This document shows, one piece after another, positions 17,370 to 23,434 of a stretch of 45,981 nt of DNA. The DNA is taken from the NCBI GenBank assembly GCA_030524525.1, contig JAUNGI010000018.1, forward strand, positions 1 to 45,981, given 5' to 3'. Each line of letters starts with the position of its first letter. Position 1 is the first letter of the stretch. The notes under the pieces are model-generated. The model was not told where the DNA came from, made no database searches, and worked only from the letters and a program-made list of their open reading frames with translations. A program made the position numbers and the translations under genes. The DNA is from Lachnospiraceae bacterium (GTDB taxonomy: Bacteria > Bacillota > Clostridia > Lachnospirales > Lachnospiraceae).

Positions 17370-17510
17370 TTGAAATTTTGTATCGTGCAAAAAGAAGTTC
17401 TTTTTGCTTCTGAAAGAAAACAGTTGCAGTTTGGAATCAGGTGTGATAACCTAGCAACAGGAGCAATCGTGTTGCAGGGTGGGTTGACCTCTATTCTGTT
17501 TTTTACATAG
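17370..17510 (+). CDS. Possible 46-aa leader ORF ahead of the toxin
   Basis: A TTG-initiated frame (KFCIVQKEVLFASERK...) preceded by AGGAAGG ends with TAG at 17508-17510, 15 bases before the toxin ATG and just before its ribosome site. It could be a translated leader or the tail of a decayed gene. It would need a promoter further upstream than the one proposed for the toxin, which lies inside it. A perfect palindrome (GCAAAAAGAA G TTCTTTTTGC, 17387-17407) lies within. Weak evidence only. Confidence 0.2.
   Translation: MKFCIVQKEVLFASERKQLQFGIRCDNLATGAIVLQGGLTSILFFT
17424..17452 (+). promoter_or_regulatory. Candidate promoter of the toxin mRNA
   Basis: TTGCAG (17424-17429), 17-base spacer, TAACCT (17447-17452). 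The -10 is poor. It would give an mRNA starting near 17459 with a hairpin (GCAAC..GTTGC) in its 5' leader. Confidence 0.4.
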
Positions 17511-17525
17511 GATGGAGGTGATGCT

Positions 17526-17615
17526 ATGAAAAATCGTTTCGATTTTAAGGATTTATTAACCTTCGGGATATTCCTTTTGGCATTGCTTACATTTATTTTT
17601 TCGTTTTGTAAGTAA
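17526..17615 (+). CDS. Putative holin-like type I toxin peptide (29 aa)
   Basis: The peptide has a charged N-terminus (MKNRFDFKD) and a single hydrophobic segment (LLTFGIFLLALLTFIFSF, residues 10-27). This matches the small holin-like toxins that are widespread in Firmicutes and insert in the membrane. The ribosome site GGAGGTGAT is essentially perfect, far stronger than most here, which is typical of toxin mRNAs held silent by RNA structure. An overlapping ATGCTATGA gives a two-codon frame across the start. A bidirectional terminator follows and an antisense promoter points back at it. The family assignment rests on my recognition of the LLTFGIFLLALLTFIF core; toxicity is inferred. Confidence 0.75.
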   Translation: MKNRFDFKDLLTFGIFLLALLTFIFSFCK

Positions 17616-17625
17616 AGCTGCATAG

Positions 17626-17668
17626 AAAAAACCACCCCAAAACTTTGACCGGTAGCGGAGTGGTTTTT
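17626..17668 (+). terminator. Bidirectional terminator shared by toxin mRNA and antisense RNA
   Basis: AAAAACCACCCC pairs imperfectly with GGAGTGGTTTTT across a loop of about 19 bases, with A-rich and T-rich flanks usable from both sides. Confidence 0.75.
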
Positions 17669-17718
17669 CTACATTTTCGTCGAGGTCAACCCACCTTGTG
17701 GGCGGTTGTTCCTTTATT
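17626..17718 (-). ncRNA. Candidate antisense RNA antitoxin (~93 nt)
   Basis: A minus-strand promoter with TTGTAA (17753-17748), 17-base spacer and TACAAT (17730-17725) would start an RNA near 17718 that runs toward the toxin gene and stops at the shared terminator. It overlaps the 3' end of the toxin transcript. It contains GGTGGGTTGACCTC (complement of 17682-17695), identical to the toxin 5' leader at 17478-17491, and a CCCAC..GTGGG hairpin. The convergent layout is typical of Firmicute type I toxin-antitoxin loci. Confidence 0.55.
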
Positions 17719-17724
17719 ACCCTG

Positions 17725-17753
17725 ATTGTAGCACAAAAAACGAACAATTACAA
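17725..17753 (-). promoter_or_regulatory. Sigma-A promoter of the antisense RNA
   Basis: TTGTAA, 17 bases, TACAAT on the minus strand: much closer to consensus than the toxin promoter, as expected for an antitoxin RNA made in excess. Confidence 0.65.
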
Positions 17754-17928
17754 CTGTTTTTTCCTTTGCCTTTTTGCTATTACGGATGCCTTGGCTTCTC
17801 GTGCCGAACAGGTCGGCGAGGTTGTCGTGTTACTCTTTGAATGGTGCCGTATTCCGCTTATTGCAGCCGCCTGTTCTTTACCATGTGGCAGTTTGATAAG
17901 TTTGGCGGCGTCTCCATAGAACAAGCTC
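17754..17928. other. Intergenic stretch, no supported gene
   Basis: A 73-codon plus frame and a minus-strand frame (FYGDAAKLIKLPHGKEQ) cross this interval, but neither has a start with ribosome site. It may be the remains of an older gene. Confidence 0.3.
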
Positions 17929-17957
17929 TTTACACCCTCCGGAAAAGCCCTTATAAT
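17929..17957 (+). promoter_or_regulatory. Sigma-A promoter of the response-regulator transcript
   Basis: TTTACA (17929-17934), 17-base spacer, TATAAT (17952-17957). Transcription would start near 17964, about 14 bases before the pseudoknot leader, so the whole RNA element is in the transcript. Confidence 0.8.
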
Positions 17958-17977
17958 TAATCTATTGTTTTATATCC

Positions 17978-18073
17978 GCTATTTGTGCCGGAGCATCACA
18001 AATAGCCCCGATGGCAGATGAGAACCGCCTGCGCTCGCATCTTCGCCACAAGCCGCTCGGAAATGAGGATTAG
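17978..18073 (+). promoter_or_regulatory. Pseudoknot leader element, copy A
   Basis: P1 hairpin: GCTATTTGTG (17978-17987) with CACAAATAGC (17997-18006). The loop CCGGAGC (17988-17994) can pair with GCTCGG (18055-18060) with one bulge, forming an H-type pseudoknot. Between them lie CCCCGATGGCAG and a variable hairpin (AGATG..CATCT). The element ends in GAAATGAGGAT, which contains the ribosome site for the response regulator. Confidence 0.7.
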
Positions 18074-18766
18074 ATGAAAGAAAATATGCCCACAGATATG
18101 CAGATTCTTATAATTGAAGACGATCCCGATATCAATCAAATGCTACGGCTTCTGCTCCGGCAGAACGGCTACGGAACCGTCAGCGCCTATTCCGGAACGG
18201 AGGGCGTGCTCGTTCACGGCAAAAACATCCGTCTGGTGCTTTTGGACCTGATGCTGCCGGGACGCAGCGGCGAGGAGATCGTTCGGGAGCTGAAGCAGAA
18301 GCATAACGTTCCGATCATTGTAATGAGCGCCATCCACGACGTGAATAAAAAGGTCGATCTGTTTGCGCTGGGAGCCGACGATTATGTGACAAAGCCGTTT
18401 CACAACGAGGAGCTGCTTGCGCGGATCGCGGCGCGGCTGCGAACCGGCGGGGAAGCGCCGAAGGGTGAAAAGCTTGTCTATAAGGAGTTGACGCTTGACC
18501 GGGCCGACTTTTCGGCGAGCTGCGGCGGAGCGCCCATGGAGCTGTCGCGGCACGAGTTTGCTCTGCTCGCCCTGCTGATGGAAAATCCCGGACGAACCTG
18601 TACGAAAAGCAGGATCTACGACAGCGTGTGGGACGATGAAAATTCTGCGGACGACAATACCCTGAACGTTCATATCAGCAAGCTGCGCAAAAAGCTCAGG
18701 GAGTGCAGTCCCGAAGCCGACTACATCGAAACGGTGTGGGGCGTCGGCTATCGACTGAAAAAATAA
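18074..18766 (+). CDS. OmpR/PhoB-family response regulator
   Basis: A 230-residue regulator. The receiver domain (residues about 9-125) has the acidic pocket EDD, phosphoacceptor Asp58 (LLDLMLPG), Ser85 and Lys107 (YVTKPF). The C-terminal winged helix (about 135-230) has LSRHEFALLALLMENPG and DNTLNVHISKLRKKL, ending YIETVWGVGYRLKK. It likely binds direct repeats before the ABC genes. It heads a locus of regulator, ABC ATPase, ABC permease and histidine kinase, the arrangement of peptide-antibiotic sensing/resistance systems (BcrR-, LanR- or CprR-like). Its leader carries a pseudoknot element also found before the cognate kinase. Confidence 0.95.
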   Translation: MKENMPTDMQILIIEDDPDINQMLRLLLRQNGYGTVSAYSGTEGVLVHGKNIRLVLLDLMLPGRSGEEIVRELKQKHNVPIIVMSAIHDVNKKVDLFALGADDYVTKPFHNEELLARIAARLRTGGEAPKGEKLVYKELTLDRADFSASCGGAPMELSRHEFALLALLMENPGRTCTKSRIYDSVWDDENSADDNTLNVHISKLRKKLRECSPEADYIETVWGVGYRLKK

Positions 18767-18771
18767 ATCCG

Positions 18772-18826
18772 TTCAGACTTTTTTAAGACTTCCGTTAAGT
18801 GTTTTTTCAGGTATTTCTGCGATAAT
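18772..18826 (+). promoter_or_regulatory. ABC-transporter promoter with four phased TTMAG direct repeats
   Basis: TTCAG (18772), TTAAG (18783), TTAAG (18795) and TTCAG (18806) are direct repeats spaced 11, 12 and 11 bases, i.e. on one face of the helix, as expected for two dimers of an OmpR-type regulator. The last lies about 10 bases before an extended -10 (TGC GATAAT, 18818-18826) that lacks a good -35, the usual look of an activator-dependent promoter. Confidence 0.65.
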
Positions 18827-18872
18827 GCAGATATCCGCTTGAGCAGAGAAGAAAAAACATGGGAGGATTGCA

Positions 18873-19790
18873 ATGCGCGAAATTGTACTGCAAACAAAAG
18901 GGCTTTCTAAAAAGTATAAAAGCTTTACCGCGCTCGATCATGTGGATATGACCGTGTACCGGCAGGATATATACGGTCTGATCGGGCGCAACGGCGCCGG
19001 AAAAACGACGATCATGAAGGTCGTTACCGGGCTGACGGAGGGATCGGGCGGCGAGTTTGAGATCTTTTCCAAGAAAGGCGCCGCGGCGGAAAAGGAAAAG
19101 CGGCGCATCGGCTGTCTGATCGAGAATCCGGCGTTTTTCGGCAGTCTGACGGCATGGCAGAATTTGAAGTATTATGCCCTGCAAAAGGGAATCACCGACG
19201 AAAAGCAGATCGACGAGGCGCTTGCCCTTGTCAATCTGACGGAGGTCAAAGACAAAAAGTTCAAGAAATTTTCGCTCGGAATGAAGCAGCGTCTCGGCAT
19301 CGCCTTTGCCGTGCTGGACAATCCCGACCTGATCATTCTGGACGAGCCGATCAACGGGCTGGACCCGATCGGAATCAGCGAGCTGCGCAGCACGTTTCAG
19401 AAACTTTGCAGCGAGCGCGGCATTACGTTCATCATTTCCAGCCACATTCTTTCGGAGCTTTATCTTGTGGCGAACCGCTTTCTTATCATTGAAAAGGGGC
19501 GGGTTCTGAAGGAGGTTACAAAGGAGGAGCTTGACCTTGCCTGCATGCGCTGCCTTGTTGTGAAAACCACCGACACGAAGCGGGCGGCGGTCGTTTTGGA
19601 GGAGGCGCTGGGGATCTCCGAATATAAGGTGATCGACAGCGGAGAGCTGCGTGTTTACGAGAACGGCGTGAAGCCGGAGGAGCTGAACCGGGTTCTGATC
19701 CAAAACAACGTTGCGGTATCCGGCATTTTTGAAGCCGGGATATCGCTGGAGGATTATTTCAAGTCGCTGGTCGAGGAGGGCTCGTTATGA
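18873..19790 (+). CDS. ABC transporter ATPase (BcrA/lantibiotic-immunity type)
   Basis: A 305-residue ATPase. Walker A is GRNGAGKTT (about residues 38-46), the signature FSLGMKQRLGIA (about 132-143), Walker B LIILDEPINGLDP, and the switch histidine is in ISSHIL. The C-terminal extension of about 90 residues is typical for BcrA-like ATPases of the ABC-2 class. It pairs with the next gene, whose start codon overlaps its stop. It probably energises removal of a membrane-active peptide or lipid-linked target from the membrane; the substrate is unknown. The start is supported by GGGAGGA. Expression is likely controlled by the neighbouring response regulator through the TTMAG repeats. Confidence 0.93.
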   Translation: MREIVLQTKGLSKKYKSFTALDHVDMTVYRQDIYGLIGRNGAGKTTIMKVVTGLTEGSGGEFEIFSKKGAAAEKEKRRIGCLIENPAFFGSLTAWQNLKYYALQKGITDEKQIDEALALVNLTEVKDKKFKKFSLGMKQRLGIAFAVLDNPDLIILDEPINGLDPIGISELRSTFQKLCSERGITFIISSHILSELYLVANRFLIIEKGRVLKEVTKEELDLACMRCLVVKTTDTKRAAVVLEEALGISEYKVIDSGELRVYENGVKPEELNRVLIQNNVAVSGIFEAGISLEDYFKSLVEEGSL

Positions 19791-20635
19791 TGAATATGAT
19801 AAAAGCGGATCTGTACCGCATCGTTCGGAGCTTTGGGCTCTATATCGGCATTGCGATCATGTTTCTTATGATTGCCATGAGCATTTATCTGGTGCAGCCC
19901 GGCAGTATTAGCATGGGTACCGTCGGCGACACAAGCACGACCGATTTTGACGATACGGCGGCGGACGATCTTACCGCCGGAGCGCTGGAGAATATGAGCA
20001 TGAGCGATCTGCGGGAGCTTATGCTGAAAAGCGAGGGCTATGAGCTGGACAGAGATATTTTGGGACACAACATGAATCTGTATTATGTGTTTATTTTTGT
20101 GGCGGCGCTGGCGGTAACGGTGGATTTCTCCACGGGAAGCATAAAGAACACGCTGTCCTCGGCGATCAGCAGAAGGCGGTACTTTATTTCCAAGCTTGCG
20201 CTGATCACCCTCGGCTGTCTGCTGCTGTTTTTCCTGAATACCTATGCTGCGTATTTCTCCAATTTGATTTTTAACGGAAGCAAGGTTGCGTCGAGCCTGT
20301 GGACGGTCACCAAGATCTCGCTCCTGCAGCTTCCGCCGATCTTGGCGCTTACGAGCATTCTTGCGGGGCTTGCGTTCACACTGAAAAAAAGCTCGATCTT
20401 CAACGTGGTGGCCATTCCGCTGGTTCTGGTGTTCCAGCTCTTGTTCAACTTGGCGGTGAGACTTTTTAACATTCCGCAGAAATACGTTTCTTATGAACTC
20501 CAGATCATGCTTGGCAGGTTGGCGGGCGACCCGTCTGCGGGCTATGTACGGAACTGCTATCTGCTCTGCGCGGGCGTTATTGCGGTGTTTACGCTGCTCG
20601 GATACGTCTCCTTCCGAAGGGCGGAGATCAAGTAA
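19787..20635 (+). CDS. ABC-2-type permease subunit
   Basis: A 282-residue integral membrane protein with about six hydrophobic segments: near 14-36, then, after an extracellular loop of about 60 residues rich in Asp/Thr/Ser, near 95-112, 136-160, 178-200, 205-228 and 255-275. This is the BcrB/LanE-like layout. The region STGSIKNTLSSAISRRRYFISK before the third segment is the typical coupling region. ATG at 19787 overlaps the stop of the ATPase gene (ATGA), so the two are translationally coupled. Together they form one exporter or immunity complex. Confidence 0.85.
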   Translation: MMNMIKADLYRIVRSFGLYIGIAIMFLMIAMSIYLVQPGSISMGTVGDTSTTDFDDTAADDLTAGALENMSMSDLRELMLKSEGYELDRDILGHNMNLYYVFIFVAALAVTVDFSTGSIKNTLSSAISRRRYFISKLALITLGCLLLFFLNTYAAYFSNLIFNGSKVASSLWTVTKISLLQLPPILALTSILAGLAFTLKKSSIFNVVAIPLVLVFQLLFNLAVRLFNIPQKYVSYELQIMLGRLAGDPSAGYVRNCYLLCAGVIAVFTLLGYVSFRRAEIK

Positions 20636-20640
20636 GCGCA

Positions 20641-20769
20641 GCTATTTGTCCCTGAGCGAAAGCAAATAGCTTTGATGGCAGAGGAGAGAACCGCAATGCG
20701 GTAAGTGTGCCGCATATGCGGATTTCTCGTCGCCTCCTCGCGGCAAGTCGCTCGGAAATGAGGATGGGA
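20641..20769 (+). promoter_or_regulatory. Pseudoknot leader element, copy B
   Basis: P1: GCTATTTG (20641-20648) with CAAATAGC (20663-20670). The loop CTGAGCGA (20652-20659) pairs with TCGCTCGG (20748-20755), 8 pairs with one G-T. Between lie TTTGATGGCAG and a large branched insert with two small hairpins (ACCGCAATGCGGT and CCGCATATGCGG) closed by GAGGAG/CTCCTC. It ends GAAATGAGGAT before the kinase start. It begins 5 bases after the permease stop, so it acts inside the operon mRNA. Confidence 0.75.
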
Positions 20770-21663
20770 ATGGAACTATTGGCGGGCATATTGGGAATTG
20801 CGCTGCTTCTTTTGCTGTTCCTTTTTCTGCTGCAGCGGTGGGAGCTGAAAAGCATGACGAAGCAGCTTGACGCCGTCGGCGGGCAGGAGACGAACGAGCT
20901 GGTGCATTTGCGGTTCGGCGGAACGGTCTCCGCCGAGCTGGCGAATGAGATCAACCGGCTGCTGAAGGAAACGCGCCGCACCCGGATGGAATATCAGCGG
21001 AAAAAACACGCGCTGGATCAGATGCTGACGAATCTTTCCCATGATCTTCGGACGCCGCTGACCTCGGCGATGGGCTATGTGGGCATGCTGAAAGGCTCCG
21101 AGCTGCCGCAGGAGGAAAGGATGCGTGAGCTTGCGCTCGTGGAGTGTCGCCTGCTGCGTTTGGAGGAGCTGCTCGATTCGTTCTTTGAGTTTTCGCGGAT
21201 CATTTCCGGCGACCGGCAGCCCGAAACCGAGGAGCTGAATCCCGTGGCGCTGTTGGAGGAGTCCGTCGCCCGTTATTACGACGACTACTGCGAACTGCGG
21301 CGCGAGATTGTGCTTCGCTGCGACCGGCCGAAGCGAAGGACGAGGTCGAACCGGAGCCTGCTGCTGCGGATCTTCGACAATCTGATCGCCAATGCGCTCA
21401 AGCATGGTACTGGCACGCTTTTCGTTTCGGTGGGCGGGGAGCAAAGCGTCCGCATTTGCTTTGAAAATGAGCTTACGGAGCCCGACCTTGACGTAAGGCG
21501 CGTGTTTGACGAGTTTTATACGACCGACATTTCCCGGAGCCGGGGCGGTACGGGACTTGGGCTCGCCATTGCCAAGCAGTTTACGGAGCTGCTTGGAGGA
21601 AGCATATCGGCGGCGTATGAAAACGGCGTCTTTTCCGTGACTCTGGACTTTCCGGAGCCATAA
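20770..21663 (+). CDS. Sensor histidine kinase with a single membrane segment
   Basis: A 297-residue kinase. One N-terminal hydrophobic segment (about residues 3-21), then a coiled linker, the dimerisation domain with phosphorylated His91 (NLSHDLRTPLTS), and the ATPase domain with N-box (NLIANALKHG) and G-box (GGTGLGLAIAKQF). No extracellular sensor domain is present, so it may sense through its membrane segment or through the ABC transporter, as in other peptide-resistance modules. The ATG at 20770 is preferred over upstream in-frame starts because the conserved leader places GAGG 6 bases before it. It is the partner of the response regulator at 18074, separated from it by the transporter genes. 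Confidence 0.93.
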   Translation: MELLAGILGIALLLLLFLFLLQRWELKSMTKQLDAVGGQETNELVHLRFGGTVSAELANEINRLLKETRRTRMEYQRKKHALDQMLTNLSHDLRTPLTSAMGYVGMLKGSELPQEERMRELALVECRLLRLEELLDSFFEFSRIISGDRQPETEELNPVALLEESVARYYDDYCELRREIVLRCDRPKRRTRSNRSLLLRIFDNLIANALKHGTGTLFVSVGGEQSVRICFENELTEPDLDVRRVFDEFYTTDISRSRGGTGLGLAIAKQFTELLGGSISAAYENGVFSVTLDFPEP

Positions 21664-21728
21664 ATCGCGGAAAAGCCGTTTTTTGTCAAAAAGAGAATTG
21701 CAATCCGGTTTTAGTTATGATAGAATGA

Positions 21729-21759
21729 CCCTGATTTTTTTATAAAAATCAGGGTTTTT
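21729..21759 (+). terminator. Rho-independent terminator after the histidine kinase
   Basis: CCCTGATTTTT pairs with AAAAATCAGGG around a TTATA loop, followed by five T and C. Confidence 0.85.
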
Positions 21760-21760
21760 C

Positions 21761-21789
21761 TTGACAAGCGAGCGAATGTTTGATATGGT
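21761..21789 (+). promoter_or_regulatory. Sigma-A promoter of lysA
   Basis: A perfect TTGACA (21761-21766), 17-base spacer and TATGGT (21784-21789). A repeated AATGTTYGA (21775 and 21801) flanks the predicted transcription start and may be an operator. Confidence 0.75.
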
Positions 21790-21845
21790 GGACGCAAACA
21801 AATGTTCGACTCGTGCGGGAAGGATAGAAGAAAGGAGCATTACCA

Positions 21846-23108
21846 ATGAAAATTCCCTTTGTAACACGCGAGCAGGTCGAAGAAATTGTAAAGACCTACC
21901 CCACCCCGTTCCACATCTATGACGAGAAGGCGATCCGCGAGAACGCGCGCAAGCTTCGTCAGGCGTTTGCTTGGAACCCGGGCTTCAAGGAATTTTTTGC
22001 GGTAAAGGCAACTCCCAACCCGTATTTGCTGCAGATCCTTCGGGAAGAAGGCTGCGGTACGGACTGCTCCTCCATGGCGGAGCTTTGCATGGCGGACGCG
22101 GTAGGCTTCGGAGAGGGCGAGATCATGTTCTCCTCCAACGAAACACCGGAAGGAGAATTTGCCAAAGCGAAGGAATTAGGCGCCTTCATTAACTTGGATG
22201 ATATTACGCACATTCCCTTTCTTGCAAAGGAATGCGGAGTGCCAAAGACGGTGTGTATGCGTTATAATCCGGGTGGCGTTTATGAACTGGAAAACGGGAT
22301 CATGGATTGTCCCGGAGACGCCAAGTACGGCTGTACCAAAGAGCAGATGATAGAGGGCTATCGTCAGCTTCAGGGGCTTGGCGCCGAAAACTTTGGGATC
22401 CACTCGTTCCTTGTGAGCAATACGATCGCGGAGGAATATTATCCGACCCTTGCAAGAACCTTGTTTACCCTTGCGGCTGACCTGAAGAACGCTACCGGTG
22501 CGCACATTTCGTTTGTCAATCTTTCCGGCGGGATCGGAATTCCCTACCGTCCGGAGGAGGAGCCGGTGGATATTCTGAAGGTGGGCGAAGAGGTGCGTAA
22601 GGCGTATGAGGAAATCCTTGTTCCTGCGGGAATGGGAGACGTGGCGATCTTTTTGGAGCTCGGCCGTTTCATGATGGGGCCTTACGGACATCTTGTGGTA
22701 AAAGCCATTCACGAAAAACACATTTACAAGGAGTACATTGGCGTCGATGCATGCGCGGTGAATCTGATGCGCCCGGCGATGTATGGTGCGTACCATCATA
22801 TTACCGTTTTGGGCAAGGAAGACGCGCCGAAGGATCATGTATACGACGTGGTAGGTTCTCTCTGTGAGAACAACGATAAGTTCGCGATCGACCGCGAGCT
22901 TCCGAAAATCGATATGGGGGATTATCTGGTAATTCACGACACCGGAGCGCATGGCTTTGCTATGGGCTATAATTACAACGGGAAGCTGAAATCCGCCGAG
23001 CTGCTTTTGAAAGAGGACGGTTCGGTTCAGATGATTCGACGTGCGGAAACCATAAAAGACTATTTTGCTACGCTGGATATTTGTCCGGCAATGCATAAAT
23101 ATCTATAA
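21846..23108 (+). CDS. lysA: Diaminopimelate decarboxylase
   Basis: A 420-residue PLP enzyme of the group IV (alanine racemase-fold) decarboxylases, catalysing the last step of lysine synthesis, meso-diaminopimelate to lysine. The PLP lysine is Lys54 (FFAVKATPNP), and the phosphate-binding region is around NLSGGIGIPY (family GGGxG). The C-terminal beta domain has GSLCENNDKFA, which takes the place of the usual CES/D active-site motif, and TGAHGFAMGYNYNG, where family members usually have GAY. The variant residues suggest a divergent branch; activity on a related substrate is possible. It is monocistronic, with its own promoter and terminator. The start is supported by AAAGGAG. Confidence 0.88.
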   Translation: MKIPFVTREQVEEIVKTYPTPFHIYDEKAIRENARKLRQAFAWNPGFKEFFAVKATPNPYLLQILREEGCGTDCSSMAELCMADAVGFGEGEIMFSSNETPEGEFAKAKELGAFINLDDITHIPFLAKECGVPKTVCMRYNPGGVYELENGIMDCPGDAKYGCTKEQMIEGYRQLQGLGAENFGIHSFLVSNTIAEEYYPTLARTLFTLAADLKNATGAHISFVNLSGGIGIPYRPEEEPVDILKVGEEVRKAYEEILVPAGMGDVAIFLELGRFMMGPYGHLVVKAIHEKHIYKEYIGVDACAVNLMRPAMYGAYHHITVLGKEDAPKDHVYDVVGSLCENNDKFAIDRELPKIDMGDYLVIHDTGAHGFAMGYNYNGKLKSAELLLKEDGSVQMIRRAETIKDYFATLDICPAMHKYL

Positions 23109-23434
23109 ACGACGGTATTGTTTCAGTTCGGTAAAATGGTTGAGAAAACGCCCATACGGTTGCGGAAAAAACGATTTTAAAACATATCGGGCTGTGAACA
23201 ATACGTAAGAAAACGCTCCGTCTTGGCGGAGGTCGTATATTGCGATAAGGGAAAGAGGACACAGACTCGATGGGAGTCTGTGTTTTTGTTTGCATCTTTT
23301 CCTTGAAGGCGATCAAAAGCCGAAAACGGGAAGGCGGTACGGCGCCCGCGCGAAAGGAAAGGGCGCGGTTAAGGCGGTATTGCGGCACAGCGCAAATACG
23401 TGCGTGAAATACGCAGGGAAATTGAGAGGTAAGT
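23109..23434 (+). other. Intergenic region between lysA and the exporter operon
   Basis: Besides the lysA terminator it holds a small hairpin (CTCCG..CGGAG at about 23216-23231). The remaining 140 bases before the GTG start show no clear sigma-A promoter. A frame at 23290 is not supported by a ribosome site. Confidence 0.4.
23259..23288 (+). terminator. Rho-independent terminator downstream of lysA
   Basis: ACACAGACTC pairs with GAGTCTGTGT around a short loop, followed by TTTTTGTTT. Confidence 0.8.

Noticed and set aside
17698-17919. 73-codon frame after the toxin locus
   Set aside because: It overlaps the antisense promoter, has no ribosome site and no recognisable family.
17978-18073. Known riboswitch (c-di-GMP-II, preQ1-II, SAM-II, fluoride, THF) before the response regulator
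   Set aside because: The conserved bases do not match any of these classes as I know them, and downstream genes are unrelated; kept as an unclassified element instead.
21775-21809. LexA (SOS) box downstream of the lysA promoter
   Set aside because: AAACAAATGTTCG resembles a Gram-positive LexA site but one half-site is off, and lysine synthesis is not an SOS function.
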